A DNA stretch of 64,000 nt. Source: Caprimulgus europaeus (taxonomy: Eukaryota; Chordata; Aves; Caprimulgiformes; Caprimulgidae). The stretch covers positions 1,116,001-1,180,000 of the forward strand of contig OU015539.1 in the NCBI GenBank assembly GCA_907165065.1, written 5' to 3'. The notes under the pieces were generated by a model. The model did no database searches. It was not told where the DNA came from and worked only from the letters and a program-made list of their open reading frames with translations. Positions 42,660 to 55,100 of this stretch are shown here, piece after piece; the stretch's first letter is position 1; the number at the start of each line of letters is the position of its first letter. Made by a program: the position numbers and the translations under genes.

Positions 42660-42775
42660 TCACCTGACATTGCAAAGAATCAGAAGGTTCTGGACAGCTG
42701 GAAGAGTGGAGTTCTCATTCTGTCCTGTCACCAGGTGCCTGTCCAGCACCACGTGTACAGCATCCGGAACGCTGG
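42660..42775 (-). CDS. GATD1: GATD1 exon 7 (end of coding)
   Basis: Read on the - strand: acceptor CTGTGTAG, then [39 protein letters not shown] region and TGA at 42662-42660. [16 protein letters not shown] is nearly invariant against human. Confidence 0.96.
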
Positions 42776-45662
42776 CTACACAGAGGAGACAAAGCAACAG
42801 GTCTTGTGTCAGTGGGCACCACTTCAGCTCCAGTATCACATCTCTACAGAGATAACTTTTGACCAGACAGATTTGCTGGGTGACTGACATGCTGATCTAT
42901 AACCCCAACAGACAGGAACAATCTGGAGCCCCCAATCCTGAAACAATTTCACTAGGAAGTCCTTCTCTGAAAGGACAGCAGGACTGGTCCCTTGGTTCAA
43001 TTAGCATCAGACAGGTAAAGTGCATATATCAAGACATTTTTGTAATAAAAACCTCAAAGTATATATTTTATACAGTTGTAATTACTCTGCAATACAATAT
43101 AAACTCTTCTTAGGTAAGACATCAAAGTTGTAACCACCATGCTACAGGAGCCTGCAGGAAAACACTGATTTTCTGGCCAGTTACAACAGCTGATGTCTTG
43201 GCATCTACCAGCAACTGTTCAATACTGCAACTGGAATTAGTCACCTAATTCCATTATTTTGTCAGTAATGAACAAGCCTTATTTTCTTCTCCCTCTCCCA
43301 GCCACTGTCTAAGTACAGGCTAAATGCCTTCAAACCCCACATGCTTTTTCCCTTCTGGATGTGTTTGGCAGTACCACAGCAGCCAAGCACACACCATAAC
43401 CGGTACCACAGCCACCAGCTCTTAAACTCTCAGTACTGAGCCCATTGTGCAGAAGGTGGCAGCAGCAGCTCATTCAAAAAGCATAAAGATGCCATTTAAA
43501 TTCATAAACAGGCTGATGGCAGCACAGATGGAAGAGGGTTAAGCAAAGAATACAAAGAAATTAGATAAGACAGTGGCATTTCTTCTTAGGGAAGAATAGA
43601 TGGGTGGCATGAGGAGCCTGGTGCTGTTTCCTGTCCCTGCTGTGTGTGTAACTGAATGCAAGACAAGAAATATTGTCAGAGTTCTGTTCACCTGCTTAAA
43701 CTGGCACAAAAACATTCATTTCCAAAATGCAGCCACAAAATGTGCAGTGCTGGACAGCAAGAGAGTGACATACCACTAAATGTAGCTCCAGAATCTTTCA
43801 CAAAATCTTCCACAATAATGGACAAACTGCCAAAATTGGGCTGCCTTACTAGTTCGTACACAGAGGGCTGAAAGAGATCAAAAGGAATTAAGTCTGTCTT
43901 GCTTTTTACAGCAAAAGCCAACCAAAACCAACACATACTTCCCCCTGCAATGTATTTTTCTGTTCCCCCTATGATTTTCACAACCATAATGAAATGAAAC
44001 AGAAGCAAAGCATAAAACCAAATGACCACAAGCAGCTTCTATGGATTTCCTGTAGGGAGAAAGCTGAAAAGTCTCACATGAGATAAATGAAGAATGACAC
44101 CAAGCAATTTCTGCACATCAACTGGACCCTGAACAGTGTGCATGCAGTTCACTTCATTAAAGCACAGACCAGTTTGCTGCTGGACACAAACATCTGGACA
44201 CAAATGCTGTGCCACTTGCAAAGTCCCAATACCAGTCCTCTGCTTTGGAATGAACATGGGAAACAGCTTAAATGAAGACAGAAAAATTAAGAGTACTTAG
44301 TTCATCCTTTATATGCACAGGAAGAACCTGAATTTTACTGTTTCCATACCAACTATAGCTAGGCCACATTATGCTTTATTTAAAATACTTTATCATGGTT
44401 TGTAATGCCAATACAAGCACATCAGGACACTGACAGCTTGTGAGTCCCATAACCTTCATTTCTTAACTCTGCATGTAAATTTCCAACTCCAGAAGTTGTG
44501 CTATAGAGGTTTGCACCATCTCAGCACACAGGTACAACTGCTGTATAAACAGTGAGGTCAGAGATACAACTGCACACTAAATAAAACATCAACAGCATCT
44601 GCTTGCCTTTTGCATTACAGTCCAGTTTGTACTAACAGCCTTTTCCCCAAAACTTATTTCTCAAGGTGGAATTTTAAAAGGTGGAATATAACTTACCTCC
44701 AGCATTCATGAAACAAAAAAAAAAGTTTTTAAAACCCCTCAGCTATGAATCCAAAGAGCTGCAGCAGTCATTTTCCAGCATTTTACTGATTCAGTTTAAA
44801 GTTTATGAAACAATCAGAAGGAAAACAACTCCCACATGACAGCTGAAGTGAGACAATCCCTTCATGCACTCTGTGTTGGGCTCCCTTGCCAATAACTCTC
44901 CACATCTTGCATTTAAACCAAAAGTACCAAATTGATGATTTCTATTTGTAGAAAGTTATTTGATAAGACCAGAAACAGCAGCACCTGAAATCACAGACCC
45001 CTGCAGAGCAAGAAAAGCCCCCAACAGCAGAAGTCAGACGAAAGCTCGACCTACCCCTGTCAGGCTGTATCCCTGAAACACCCAGGACTTGTCCTCATTG
45101 GTGGCACAACACAAAGCTGCAACTCCATGTCCAACTGCACAGATTGGCTCTAGGGAAAAATCAAAGCATCTTTGAGCAGCTGTGAGCATCTTCAAACAGC
45201 CAAAACAGATGAGTGTTCATGAGATTCCTCATGTTGCAGCATGTTGCCTTCCCACAATAGCTACACTGTGCTGTTTTACTCTCTTCAGCTGTAAGGTTTC
45301 TCCTGCACACTGCAGTAAGAACTGCCCCAGTCTTGCAAAGAGTTACTAGCTGTTAACTCCAAGTCCAGAAACAGCATCAGTCAAAGAGGAAAACACTCAA
45401 ATAGTGAATGAGAAGCACATGCAAGTCTTGATTAACTACAGCCTTAACGATGATCACAGAATCATTAAGGTTGGAAAAGACCACCAAGATCACCCAGTCC
45501 AACCATCAACTCATCACCATCAGGCACAATAAACCATGTCCCCTAGTGCTACATCTCCTCAACACCTCCAGGGATGGTGATTCTACCACTTCCCTGGGAA
45601 GCCTGGTCCATTGTCTGACCACTCTTTCAGAGAAGAAATTTTTCTTAATATAATATTTTATT

Positions 45663-45693
<31 letters not shown>

Positions 45694-48495
45694 ATGTATA
45701 TGATCCTGGTACATTCCACATTTGGCTCTGAACCTTGAATCCTCCCTCCTTGGAGAGAGCTGTTTCTGTATCACTGTAAGGCACAGAACCCTCTTCTGAC
45801 ACAGGCATTGAAAAGCTCCTGACATTTTTTAATGTACATTTACATAAAGAAGATGCAATTTGAGAGAAGATGCATTTCTCTAAAGCAGCTCTTCCCAACC
45901 CTGAACACTCTTCAATGATGTCAACATATTTAAGTCACTGGAAGGAAAGAGTCTTCCATGTTTTATTTAACAAAATCTTTAACAACGTTCACCTACTGCT
46001 CTCGGTGCTGAAGTGCTGCAGTATCTTCGCCAGGTACCCGCTGTTTGCAAGGTCAGTCATAGCCCCGGGACAGTTTGGGATCAGCAAGGCATGGTACCTA
46101 GCACCTGGGGAGGAGGGAAGGATAAACTCATTGTCATACAAATAACACACAAAAAAGCCTGCCCAGACATCCACTTCAGACTTGGCAGAATTAAGACAAT
46201 ACTACACAAGTCAGTCAAAAGCTGTATACACTGGATGAACTAAATAAGCTTAACAGATCTACTGGAATAGAGAAAAAGGTCCTTTTTAGGACAAAGAACA
46301 TACATTTTTAATGAAACATTCTTACTCAGGCAAAGCTTAAAACTGCTATGTCTCTAGCTTCTACGTTAGCAAAATATTTATTTTTTTAGTAATAATAATA
46401 TATGGTGTGTGTATATATATATGCAAGAGAGAATATATATATTTTGGGTGTGTGTATATATAAAATATGAGGAAATAGTGAATCTAAGTTAAATAAGAAA
46501 ATAACAACTGCAGTTGCCAGGACTTCCTCTTAAGTAAAAAAAAAAAGCAACTGTAATTACCACAACTTCCTCTTAAAACCCAAGTTTTCCACCTTTTCTG
46601 TGTCATTCTTCCCTAAAGACCTAACACTAAGAAGCATCTGTTTCCTTGACAAATGGAGATGACACAGTGGCCAAGAGCCAAGCCCTCACCATCGATCGAC
46701 TCCAGCTTGGCAGGGTTAGCGTACGATTTCATCCTGAAGTCCTGGATCCAGCGCAGGTTGCTCTCGTTCACATCCACAAAATCAATCGGCTTCCCCTGGG
46801 AAGTTTAAAGGCTGTGGTTAGTGTCTCTGCACAGACATCCACTGCAGTCCTTGAAGCATAACCATGTGGGATTTTGAAATAATTCAGCTCTCAAAAACCT
46901 GAAGTTATCCATTTTTTCCCCACTGAAACAGTTTTTCTTATAGCTCTCCCTCCACTCTATGTGGGCAGCAGATACTGGACAGAGAAGTTCAGAACCATAT
47001 GACACAAAGCAAGTATTCACATCAATATTAAGAAAATAGAATAATAAAAAAAGACTTCCTTCAGCTGTAAAGCCAAAACACCTCTCAAAGAAAGTTCAGT
47101 ATCATTCTCTCTTGTCAACTGAGATACCAATTGTTTTCAGACTGAAATCACTGTTATTGCCCATTTTTACTTACCCCAGGAGTTGCAACCTGCAGATTGA
47201 AAGCAGAGCTAGTCAGGGTAAAGCAGTGAAGGAAGGACTGGGCTGACACACCTGAAAAACAAGAGTCCAACACCTTAAGGAAACAACAGTTCTATTTTAA
47301 CCCCAGCCACATGAGCTCATTTTATCACAAAATCACAGAACTGTCTAGATTGGAAAAGCCCTTTAAGCTCATCAAGTCCCATCATGAACCCAACACTGCC
47401 CAGTCCCCACTGACCCCTGTCCCTCAGCACTGTGTCTACACGACTCTTCAATCCCTCCAGGGATGGGGACTCCACCACTGCCCTGGGCAACCCCTTCCAA
47501 TGCCTCAGAACCCTTTCAGCAGAGAAATTCTTCCTCACATCCCATCTAAACCTCCCTTGGTGCAACCTGAGGCCATTTCCTCTTGTCCTGTCCCTTGGTC
47601 CTTATTGAACAGACCCATCCCCACCTCTCTGCACCCTCCTTGCAGGGACTTGGACAGAGCCAGAAGGTCTCCCCTCAGCCTCCTTTTCTGCAGGCTCAAC
47701 ACCCCCAGTTCCCTCAGCTGGGAACTCATCAGACACACACTCTATCTAGCTGGGTACACCAGCTTGGGTTTTTTGCTCATTTTAAAAGCTCTCCCTGATT
47801 ACACAGGATTATTTTAAGACTTAGGAAAGGCCCAGCCTTCACTACTGAGATTCGCAATACATGAGGAAGGTTTCCTGCGTGTCTGGGTTGGGGGTTACAG
47901 GGAGGGCAGGGGAAGGAAGGCAGAAACGAGGGGAACTTGGCTCCATCCAGGCACAGAGCGCAGCGCACTCAGCAGCGGGTACGTGCAGAAAGGAAACCCC
48001 GCAGCCAGGGCCCAGCACAGCTGTGCAGAGGCACAGACACGTGTGCGGGCAGATGAGCTCCGATGGCGCAAGGCCATCTGTGTACGGCACAGGTGCGGAG
48101 CAAGGCCGACAACGGAGCATCGCCCTGCCCGGGAGCTCGGCTGCGGCGGTTCTTCCACACGCACCGCGCACAGACACGGCCTGCGGGCACACCGGGACAG
48201 GACCCGCTCCGCACTGCCGGGGACCGGCCACACCGGGACAGGACCCGCTCCACACGGGCACACCGGGACAGGACCCGCTCCGCACTGCCGGGGACCGGCC
48301 ACACCGCGCGGCCGCTGCTCCCCGCGCTGAGGCGGCCGCAAGGGACCCACAGGCCGGGAGCAGCGCGCACAGCCAGCGAGGCGCAGAGAGGAGCGGGGCC
48401 CGGCGGGACGGGAGGTTCCCCCCCGAGAGCGTCTCACCCGCGGCGGCGGCGCTGGCGACGATGAGGCAGGTGGGTTTGCCCAGCCGGTCCGACAT
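42660..48495 (-). CDS. GATD1: GATD1 (PDDC1), class I glutamine amidotransferase-like / DJ-1-fold protein (complete, 7 exons, 217 aa)
   Basis: Exons in transcript order: 48495-48438, 47251-47175, 46795-46690, 46104-45997, 45149-45055, 43867-43774, 42775-42660. Together they make 654 bp with consistent phases and a TGA stop. Human GATD1 has about 220 residues. Recognised blocks: [12 protein letters not shown] (first beta strand), [55 protein letters not shown] (the elbow that in PfpI/DJ-1 enzymes carries the nucleophile), [12 protein letters not shown]. The elbow reads GHG at 123-125 where active relatives have CHG, so classical hydrolase activity is doubtful. The molecular function is not established. 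The gene is transcribed from a CpG island. Confidence 0.96.
43774..43867 (-). CDS. GATD1: GATD1 exon 6
   Basis: Acceptor TCTCTTTCAG, donor AGTG|GTATGT on the - strand. It encodes [20 protein letters not shown], then [11 protein letters not shown]. Confidence 0.96.
45055..45149 (-). CDS. GATD1: GATD1 exon 5 (nucleophile-elbow exon)
   Basis: Acceptor TTTCCCTAG, donor GGG|GTAGGT. It encodes [20 protein letters not shown], then [11 protein letters not shown]. The GHG at 123-125 replaces the catalytic Cys-His-Gly of active relatives. The same change is present in human GATD1. Confidence 0.96.
45456..45650 (-). mobile_element. CR1 LINE fragment in GATD1 intron 4
   Basis: It reads 'cacagaatcattaaggttgg', 'aaaagaccaccaagatca', 'cccagtccaaccatcaac' and 'caacacctccagggatggt', the reverse complement of the CR1 3' end. 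It lies in the same orientation as GATD1. Its high-coordinate end runs into a TA/GT microsatellite. Confidence 0.9.
45655..45702. repeat. (TA)n(TG)n microsatellite
   Basis: About nine TA units are followed by about eight TG units and then TA/TG mixture, directly next to the truncated end of the CR1 copy. Confidence 0.9.
45997..46104 (-). CDS. GATD1: GATD1 exon 4
   Basis: Acceptor CTCCCCAG, donor AGCA|GTAGGT. It encodes [20 protein letters not shown], then [15 protein letters not shown]. The choice of this donor restores the Lys codon (A|AG) and the frame into PICAVGHG. Confidence 0.95.
46389..46461. repeat. AT/GT-rich simple repeat in GATD1 intron 3
   Basis: Mixed TAA, TA and TG short repeats. 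No other content was recognised. Confidence 0.8.
46690..46795 (-). CDS. GATD1: GATD1 exon 3
   Basis: Acceptor ACTTCCCAG, donor GATG|GTGAGG. It encodes [20 protein letters not shown], then [15 protein letters not shown]. Confidence 0.96.
47175..47251 (-). CDS. GATD1: GATD1 exon 2
   Basis: Acceptor GTTTTTCAG, donor GGG|GTAAGT. It encodes [20 protein letters not shown], then VATPG. Confidence 0.96.
47327..47718 (-). mobile_element. CR1 LINE fragment in GATD1 intron 1
   Basis: This is a 390-bp 3' piece of CR1 ('aagccctttaagctcatca', 'ggggactccaccactgccc', 'tgggcaaccccttccaatg', 'agaaattcttcctcacatc'). It is almost the same as the copy at 48898-49182 and in the same orientation. Confidence 0.92.
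48184..48306. repeat. GC-rich tandem duplication, 71-bp period
   Basis: The block beginning 'cgggcacaccgggacagga' and ending 'ggggaccggccacaccg' occurs at 48184 and again at 48255. A partial third 'caccgggacaggacccgct' lies between them. It sits in GATD1 intron 1 inside the CpG island. Confidence 0.9.
48438..48495 (-). CDS. GATD1: GATD1 exon 1 (coding part)
   Basis: ATG is at 48495-48493, with donor GCGG|GTGAGA. It encodes [19 protein letters not shown] plus one base of Gly20. It lies in a CpG island with an NRF1-type site 67 bases upstream. Confidence 0.95.
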
Positions 48496-48561
48496 GGCGC
48501 GGGGCGCGGCGGGACCCGCTGGCGGCGGCGGAGGGGGGGGGCGGCCGGCGCCTCATGCGGC

Positions 48562-48573
48562 CGCGCATGCGCA
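48562..48573. promoter_or_regulatory. GATD1: NRF1-type palindrome in the GATD1 promoter
   Basis: CGCGCATGCGCA fits the NRF1 consensus (YGCGCAYGCGCR) at every position. Such sites are usual close to start sites of CpG-island genes. Confidence 0.65.
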
Positions 48574-48897
48574 GGGCGGGGGACGCGCGTGGGGCGGTGC
48601 CTGAGGGGAGCGGCGGCCATGATGGGCCGTGAGGGCTGCGGAGGTTTTTAACCCCTCCGAGGCACCGCGGGGGATGGTGCGAATCACCTGGTGGGACGCC
48701 GCACCTGCCTGCCTCACCCCCGGTACCGAGCAGCGGCCGCCGTGCTTTATTTCCCCTTCCTAGTCAGCGCGGTGGTGTCCTCAGGGGCTCTCCTCAAGCT
48801 CTGCACTGGTGGCACGGCTGTTTTCCTCATCAAGTTTTATATAGGGTTTTGATTTTTTTAATATTTCATATTTGTTTCCTCATCACATTGATATGCA

Positions 48898-49182
48898 CAC
48901 AGAATGGCCTGGATGGGAAAAGCCCTTTAAGCTCATGGAGTCCAACCATGACCCCAACACTGCCCAGTCCCCACTGACCCCTGTCCCTCAGCACTGTGTC
49001 TACACCACTCTTCAATCCCTCCAGGGATGGGGACTCCACCGCTGCCCTGGGCAACCCCTTCCAATGCCTCAGAACCCTTTCAGCACAGAAATTCTTCCTC
49101 ACATCCCATCTCAACTGCCCTGGCCACAACTGGAGCCCATTTCCTCTTGTCCTGTCCCTTGCTCCTTGGCTGAACAGACCAA
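48898..49182 (-). mobile_element. CR1 LINE fragment upstream of GATD1
   Basis: The same subfamily and orientation as 47327-47718. Only scattered substitutions separate the two over the shared 250 bases (e.g. caccGctgccc for caccActgccc). It is 5'-truncated at a different point. Confidence 0.92.
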
Positions 49183-52100
49183 CAATTGATTCCCGGTAAG
49201 ACTGAAACACTGGAGTCTACTACAGGGACCACCACACCTCAGAGAAGGGGAAGTCAGTGACACCGTGTTGTGGATTGGAAATGCAAAAGCAGGCATTTGT
49301 GTTAAAATAGCTCATTTTCAACGCCCAGCTGAGAGGCCACATCCAGCTGCAGTGGTGGGTTTCAAACCTCTTTGCTCCAACTACACAAAGTCCAACCCAG
49401 CACCAGAAGCCTTCCCAGGAAGCCCAAGCCACCATGGATCAGTTTATTGTGCTGGTGATGTGCTTCTGACACATGAGACAAGGAGGAACAAAACTCCTTT
49501 GACAATCTCAGGCTGGTTTTAAGTCTCTGGTTTAAGTTGTTACTGGCTTAAACTGGTTTTAAGTTATTTTAAGCTACCTCTCAGGTTTTCCTCTTGATAC
49601 CTCTCCTCTCACCTTCGGGTTTAATAACCTCGGGGATGTTGTGGAGGGACAAACATTCGTTGTGTTCTTTCACATCCCTGAAGAAACCACAACTACCTGT
49701 GTTATATGGGATGTATGAGATGCACAGGGATCCGTCAAAGTTGCTGGGGGAAAAAAAAAAATGGGTGAAAAATATAGACCAATAACTGGGGGATTTCCTG
49801 GAGCCACTGGAATGAGCATCAGAATGGCAAACGAAATAAAGCCATCCCCACCTTCCTGAAGCTGTCCTTCCCGTCTAGTCCAGATTGCCTCCTTTGCTTA
49901 CCCTCTTAATTTTTAATGAGTCATCATTCTTCAAGAAAAATGTGCATTTAGTGCCGGTGTCATTGCTTTTGGCTGTGTGGCTCACTGGAGGAAAAGTAAT
50001 TTTTGTAAACCTTGTTCAGTTTCTGGATTTGCATTTTTCATCTCTCTGTTAATTTAATAGGTTTCTCTCGTGATGGTTGCTAGTGTATCACAAAGAGAAA
50101 ATGCCATTATAAAATGATAGATATAGAATGAAGACAGTACACGCCTGCCATTATTTTTGTTTATTTATTTGAAGGGACCTAATTTCTAGCCTGGCTTCCT
50201 AAAGGAAATGTAGTTTATGCCATCAGGCTCTCTGCTTGTCTGTTTCTGCAGTCATCTGTCTGTCAGTCTCCTTGTTTCTCCAGAAGTGTTTTCTGAAACC
50301 ATAGGCTGGTTAACCACAGATACCTGGAAAGAAAAAAACAAGCCCAAAGCTTCTTTCACTATTCAGTTTAGTGCCACTCCAGCAGCCTTTATGGCACAGA
50401 GTATCACATTTACACTCCTCATTTCTTGCTGGTGAATCTAGTGCTTTTTTTCTAAATCCAAGAGCAGAAAAGCTGCTGCCTTAAATCCTGCTCCATCAGC
50501 TCTGGCCCTTCCTAAACTATCCAAAATACAAAGCATCAGAGACTTGACAATGATTTAAGGTGAAGACACAGAAAAAGATGCATGTGAGAGCACCCCAGCT
50601 GCTGGGAGATTAAATTGCACAGTGATATCTTAATACTTGATCTTCCACTGCTCAGTAGGTGCCAATGCCTCAGTGATACCAGCACTTGGTTTTGCAAATG
50701 GTCCTCTGCTGAATTCTCTTCCCACAAGCACTGGATCCACTTTGCAACGCCTCTCTGCTTTAATTTGGGAGGTTAGCAAGCGTGAGCAGTGACCAGCACT
50801 GTGGCAGGATCACGGGAACAGTATAAATTATTTGCTACTTTACACATTTGGGTGGTTTTGATAGAGCTGGGACGTGACAGTTGCGTTGTGTCTGCTGAGT
50901 GTTTCCTCTTCAAATCCCATCTGGGGGAACACAACCCCTGTGCTGCTCGTTTGAGGTGCAGTGATTTGGCACCGTGTCATTTTCTGTGGCTGAACGATGG
51001 CTGGAGTAGAAGGCAGCAGGGAAAAGCAATGCTTAGTTTAAGATAATTGTAAACATAGCCTCTGCTTTTCATACCTTTTAAAGGCCTATAAATACATGGA
51101 GGGAAGGGAGCAGACGAAGCACAGAACAAGTGGGTGGGAGATATCCAACCCTGTGTTTGAAAGCTCTGAGCTGATGCTGGCTTCGCTCTCCCGGCTGGCA
51201 CCACAGCTGCACCGATGTGTCTGTGCCGCTGCCTTCCTTGTCAGGGAGAGGGAAACACAGTTTTTGTTTGAAGGAGACACAACAGGAAGATTCCCTGGCC
51301 CATTCCCTCTGCTCTCCATGGGGCCAGCAGCACTGTTTCACCTCAGGCTGAGGGCAGGTTCTGCAGGTGCCTGCACTGATTCCAAATTACGGGGAAACCT
51401 TCTGAGTTGCAGCATCCCCTGCTGCCGCATCACCCCTGCTGCCTCCCGCTCACGGCTGCACACCCTCTTCTGTGAAGAGGAGGTGGGCCAGGCTCTCACT
51501 GGAAGGTACATTTCCCCAGCTGAGGAACTGAAGAGGAGCCTCCACTCCTCTGAAGCAGCGCTCTCACAGCCCAGGGAGCACAGGGGAGGTTTCCATCTCT
51601 GCCCAGATGGCTCATCCATACCTCCCTGGCCCAGTGTACATACTATTTCACACACCCTTACTGGGGGCAGTGGGGAGGACCAGGCATCCACCCATCCCAG
51701 CTTCTCAGGTTCAGGATTCAGACTCAGATAAGAGTTTATTTACTTCCTTGCTTTTATGAGTATTTAGACAAGCTAAAACTTGAGTCCTCGGCTGTGTTTC
51801 TGCAGCAAGAATCTCAGACAGTTCATGCTTTTGCAACTGAAGGCTGTTCCTTTTTCCTGACTCTAAGAGGTTTCTGACATTTGCCTTCCCAGTTCTTAAA
51901 AAGATTCATTTCCAAAAGCCTGCAGACTTCTGCAGAGACCTTGTTTGGGGCTGGGGTAACATGACAGCAGCTATTGCAGAGACACGTACTGCCAAAAATC
52001 TCCTCCCAGCTGACAGGTCCGAGGGAATCCTCGGCTCACGCTGACACGCAGGGACCCCCACGGACATCAGCCAGGTGCTATGGGGTTGGTTTACTCCTTG

Positions 52101-55100
52101 TGAGGACAGATGCTGCCAGGCAGACTTAGAAACAAAACCAAGTAAACCAGAGCAACCCCTAATTTGGCAGGGGAGAGCTGACAGCTCAGCAAAGCCTGGA
52201 GACCAGCCTGCAGGACGGGATCCTTGGGATCAGAAAGGGCTTCCTCTGGGGCTCTGGCTAAGTCTTTAATTGATCTACACCTTAATTCCTCTGTGGGAAT
52301 AACATTACTCTTCCCTTGCCTGCTTTTCTTGGGGCTTATTTGGGCCTTTTCTTACAGTTCTCCCTAGGGTCGTTAGCCCTAACGAACATTGAGCCTGCAG
52401 GAAACACAGACATGAGCGAGGAGTGAGAGGGAGAACAACCATTTTCACTCACCCCCACATGCACAGAGATGCTCACAGGAGGAATTATACAATATCTCTA
52501 TGTGTGTGTATATATCTCTAGATATAGTTTATTTCTCACAATCCTGGTAGGAGTTACAGGTGTATTGGGAATCATTTACAGTTTCACAGCATATGGAGTG
52601 GCCATACAGCTTCTGATGTGAGGAACATACAGTGTGTAGAGAGCACACGTTTCCAACCCACCCACCCACCACTCATACAATGGGTTTTCAAAGCTAATAC
52701 TAGATTCAGCTACGTAGAAAGCCTGGAAAATGGCAGGGTACAGCGTTGGGTGTCGTACAACACTGTCAGTCACAATGGGACAAGCTAAACTACTTTAATT
52801 TTCAATCTAGTATTTCTAGTCTACCTGCATTATTGCATTTATACGCTTTTTTTTGTTTTAAGTCAAAGTAAATAGAATACTATATGGGAAAGGAAAAATT
52901 CTTGACTATTTTAGTATTTGAGCTGCAGCCCATACAAAGTGTCCATAGAAGCATAGACAAGATTATAAATCCAACAAGGTATAAATTAGCTGTAGAGCTT
53001 TGTGTGTAGGTAGGTGTCCATTTCCCTCCAGGAAATGTATCTAGCAGCATATTGTTTCTGGAAGCAAAAAGAAAAGAAAAGAAAAGCAAACCCAAACCTG
53101 TATGTTGGACACACGTAAATACGTGTCAGTGCCAAGCAGGTCTGTTTGTACAGGGAAGAAATCAAGGTGTCACTCCAAAAATTGCTTTCATTTGGAAAAA
53201 CACATTCAGGAGCTGACTCAAAACCCACCCATGTCCTTGGAAAGATGCCTGTGGCTCCCAAGGTAGCAGCAGACATTTCCCCACTACCAGTGTTGGGAGG
53301 GCTTTGGATCAGTCCCTGGAAAAGTAACAGAATCCAAGCAAACCAAGAGCAAAAAAGAAAAAATCCCCTGTAATCTGACCTTCGAGTTCCCTTTCTACAA
53401 TTGTAGTTTCTCCACGAGTTTGTAAAGAGGCTGCACCTACCACCAGCAGGGAGCTGGGATTAATCCTTTGAAAGATTTGGATTGAAAGGGTCCTAACCAG
53501 TGACTCAGGAAAAGGCACCAGGCTTAAGAAGGGCTGCTCAAAACTTAGTAAAGCCAAATTATTTGCTTGTTGGTTTGTTGGTTTGATTTTTACCATGACA
53601 AAATTGTATGGCACCCTTGTTCTTATCAAATTGCCCCAGAAACACGACAGCTGGGAGCTGCTGTGGCAAAACCAGGGAGACAATGCAGGTCATGACCATT
53701 GCAAAGGTGATTTAAAGATTCCTCTCTTGCTGCTGGGAGTTTTGGTGCTGCAGCACCATCATGCACGTGTAGGGACCAGTGATAGGCTGAAAACAGAGCA
53801 GCAATATCTAACCCACAGCACCAGCAGACACTGCCCACACTGTCCTCTCCTGACTTCTTCATAACCTGCAGGGCATAAATCCTGAAGGATGTGGGTGGTA
53901 CCACATCCCCTGACCCAGGAGATTGCTGCACAGGCTTCATTGCCTTCTGCAGTGGAGCTGTTGGTTTGAGTGCCACTCCTCAGACCTCAGACATGCAGGC
54001 AGCCCAGGTCAGATCTTCAGCATCAGCAGATTTCTGCCTGAAAGAGTAAAGGACCAAACACCTCTGGTGTAAATATCAGGAAATATCCTGATTCCAACCT
54101 CCAGCACTGAGAATTTAACTGATTTGGAGACAGAATTTTGATTATCCAGGTCAAAGCCAATTCCCTTCATGAAAGGAGGTGCCTGACCTGTAAAGCAGAA
54201 CTTCAGTCAGTTTATGAAGATGCTGTGATGCAGTTGCCAACCCCTGTGGAAGGCAGCTCTTCCTGGCCTGGGAGATCTCTCCTGGCTCTGTGCTCCAGGG
54301 AATGAGGCTGCAGTAAGATGCTGCAAGGCTTGGGAAGGGAACTGGCGTCCCTGCTCTAGCATGAAGGCACAGACTAAGGGGATAGAAGCACAAACAGGTT
54401 TAATTTTCAGTCCTTTTCATAGCAAAGAGTGTGAAAAAGAGAACTCAGCCTTTCAAAATGCCCACATCCTACACTTGCCATTTCCTTCCATCATACAGAG
54501 TCCGTTGTAGAAAGCTTCAGGTCTTTTGCTTGCTTCACTAACCCTTCAACATTGAACAGAGCCAGCAAAAATTCACTTGGAGAAGTTAGCCAGGGCTAAT
54601 CTGCATGGCATCAGAGGTGGTAATTTTTGCTTTTATCCAAGACAAAAAAAAGTGGCTAGGGTATAAAAGCTCATGTGTCCTTACCAAAAGTGTTAAGAAA
54701 ATGAAATAATGTTTTTTTTCTCCTCTGCATTTCTGTCTCTTGTACCCTCTCAGAAGCAATGATTTGAAGCTTTCTGTGGAGCTGACTGAAATCCCAAGAA
54801 TTTCACCTTTCCAATACATTTTTTTTTTCATTGCCTCTTTTTTCTGGTTGGATTCTTGAAGAATAATGTCTCTCAAATCTTCAGGACTGTTATTTTCAAC
54901 CAATTCTAAGAATAGTTAGAAGGATGCCAATTTCTAAATCCCAGTGGCATTTCCAGGAAAGGAAGGGAAATCTTTAAGGCAGAAATCATCTCTCACCAAC
55001 TCTCTCTGGTTTTACTCACACTGTTGTTGTTTATGCACAGATATTAGTGGAGGTATAAGCAGGGTTGTGAGCGTGGCTGCCTCAGTTACTACCAGAAGAA

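Larger units (their letters stand above)
47930..48760. promoter_or_regulatory. GATD1: CpG island at the GATD1 5' end
   Basis: Strongly CpG-rich DNA covers exon 1, the start of intron 1 and the upstream side. Open frames of more than 200 codons on both strands come from composition. Confidence 0.85.

Noticed and set aside
47311..47817. 168-codon + strand open frame
   Set aside because: It is the antisense of a CR1 3' fragment. The copy at 48872-49189 gives the same peptide, as expected for a repeat.
47861..48620. Long open frames on both strands (over 240 codons)
   Set aside because: They are CpG-island composition and a GC-rich repeat. They run through the verified GATD1 exon 1 in the wrong frame.
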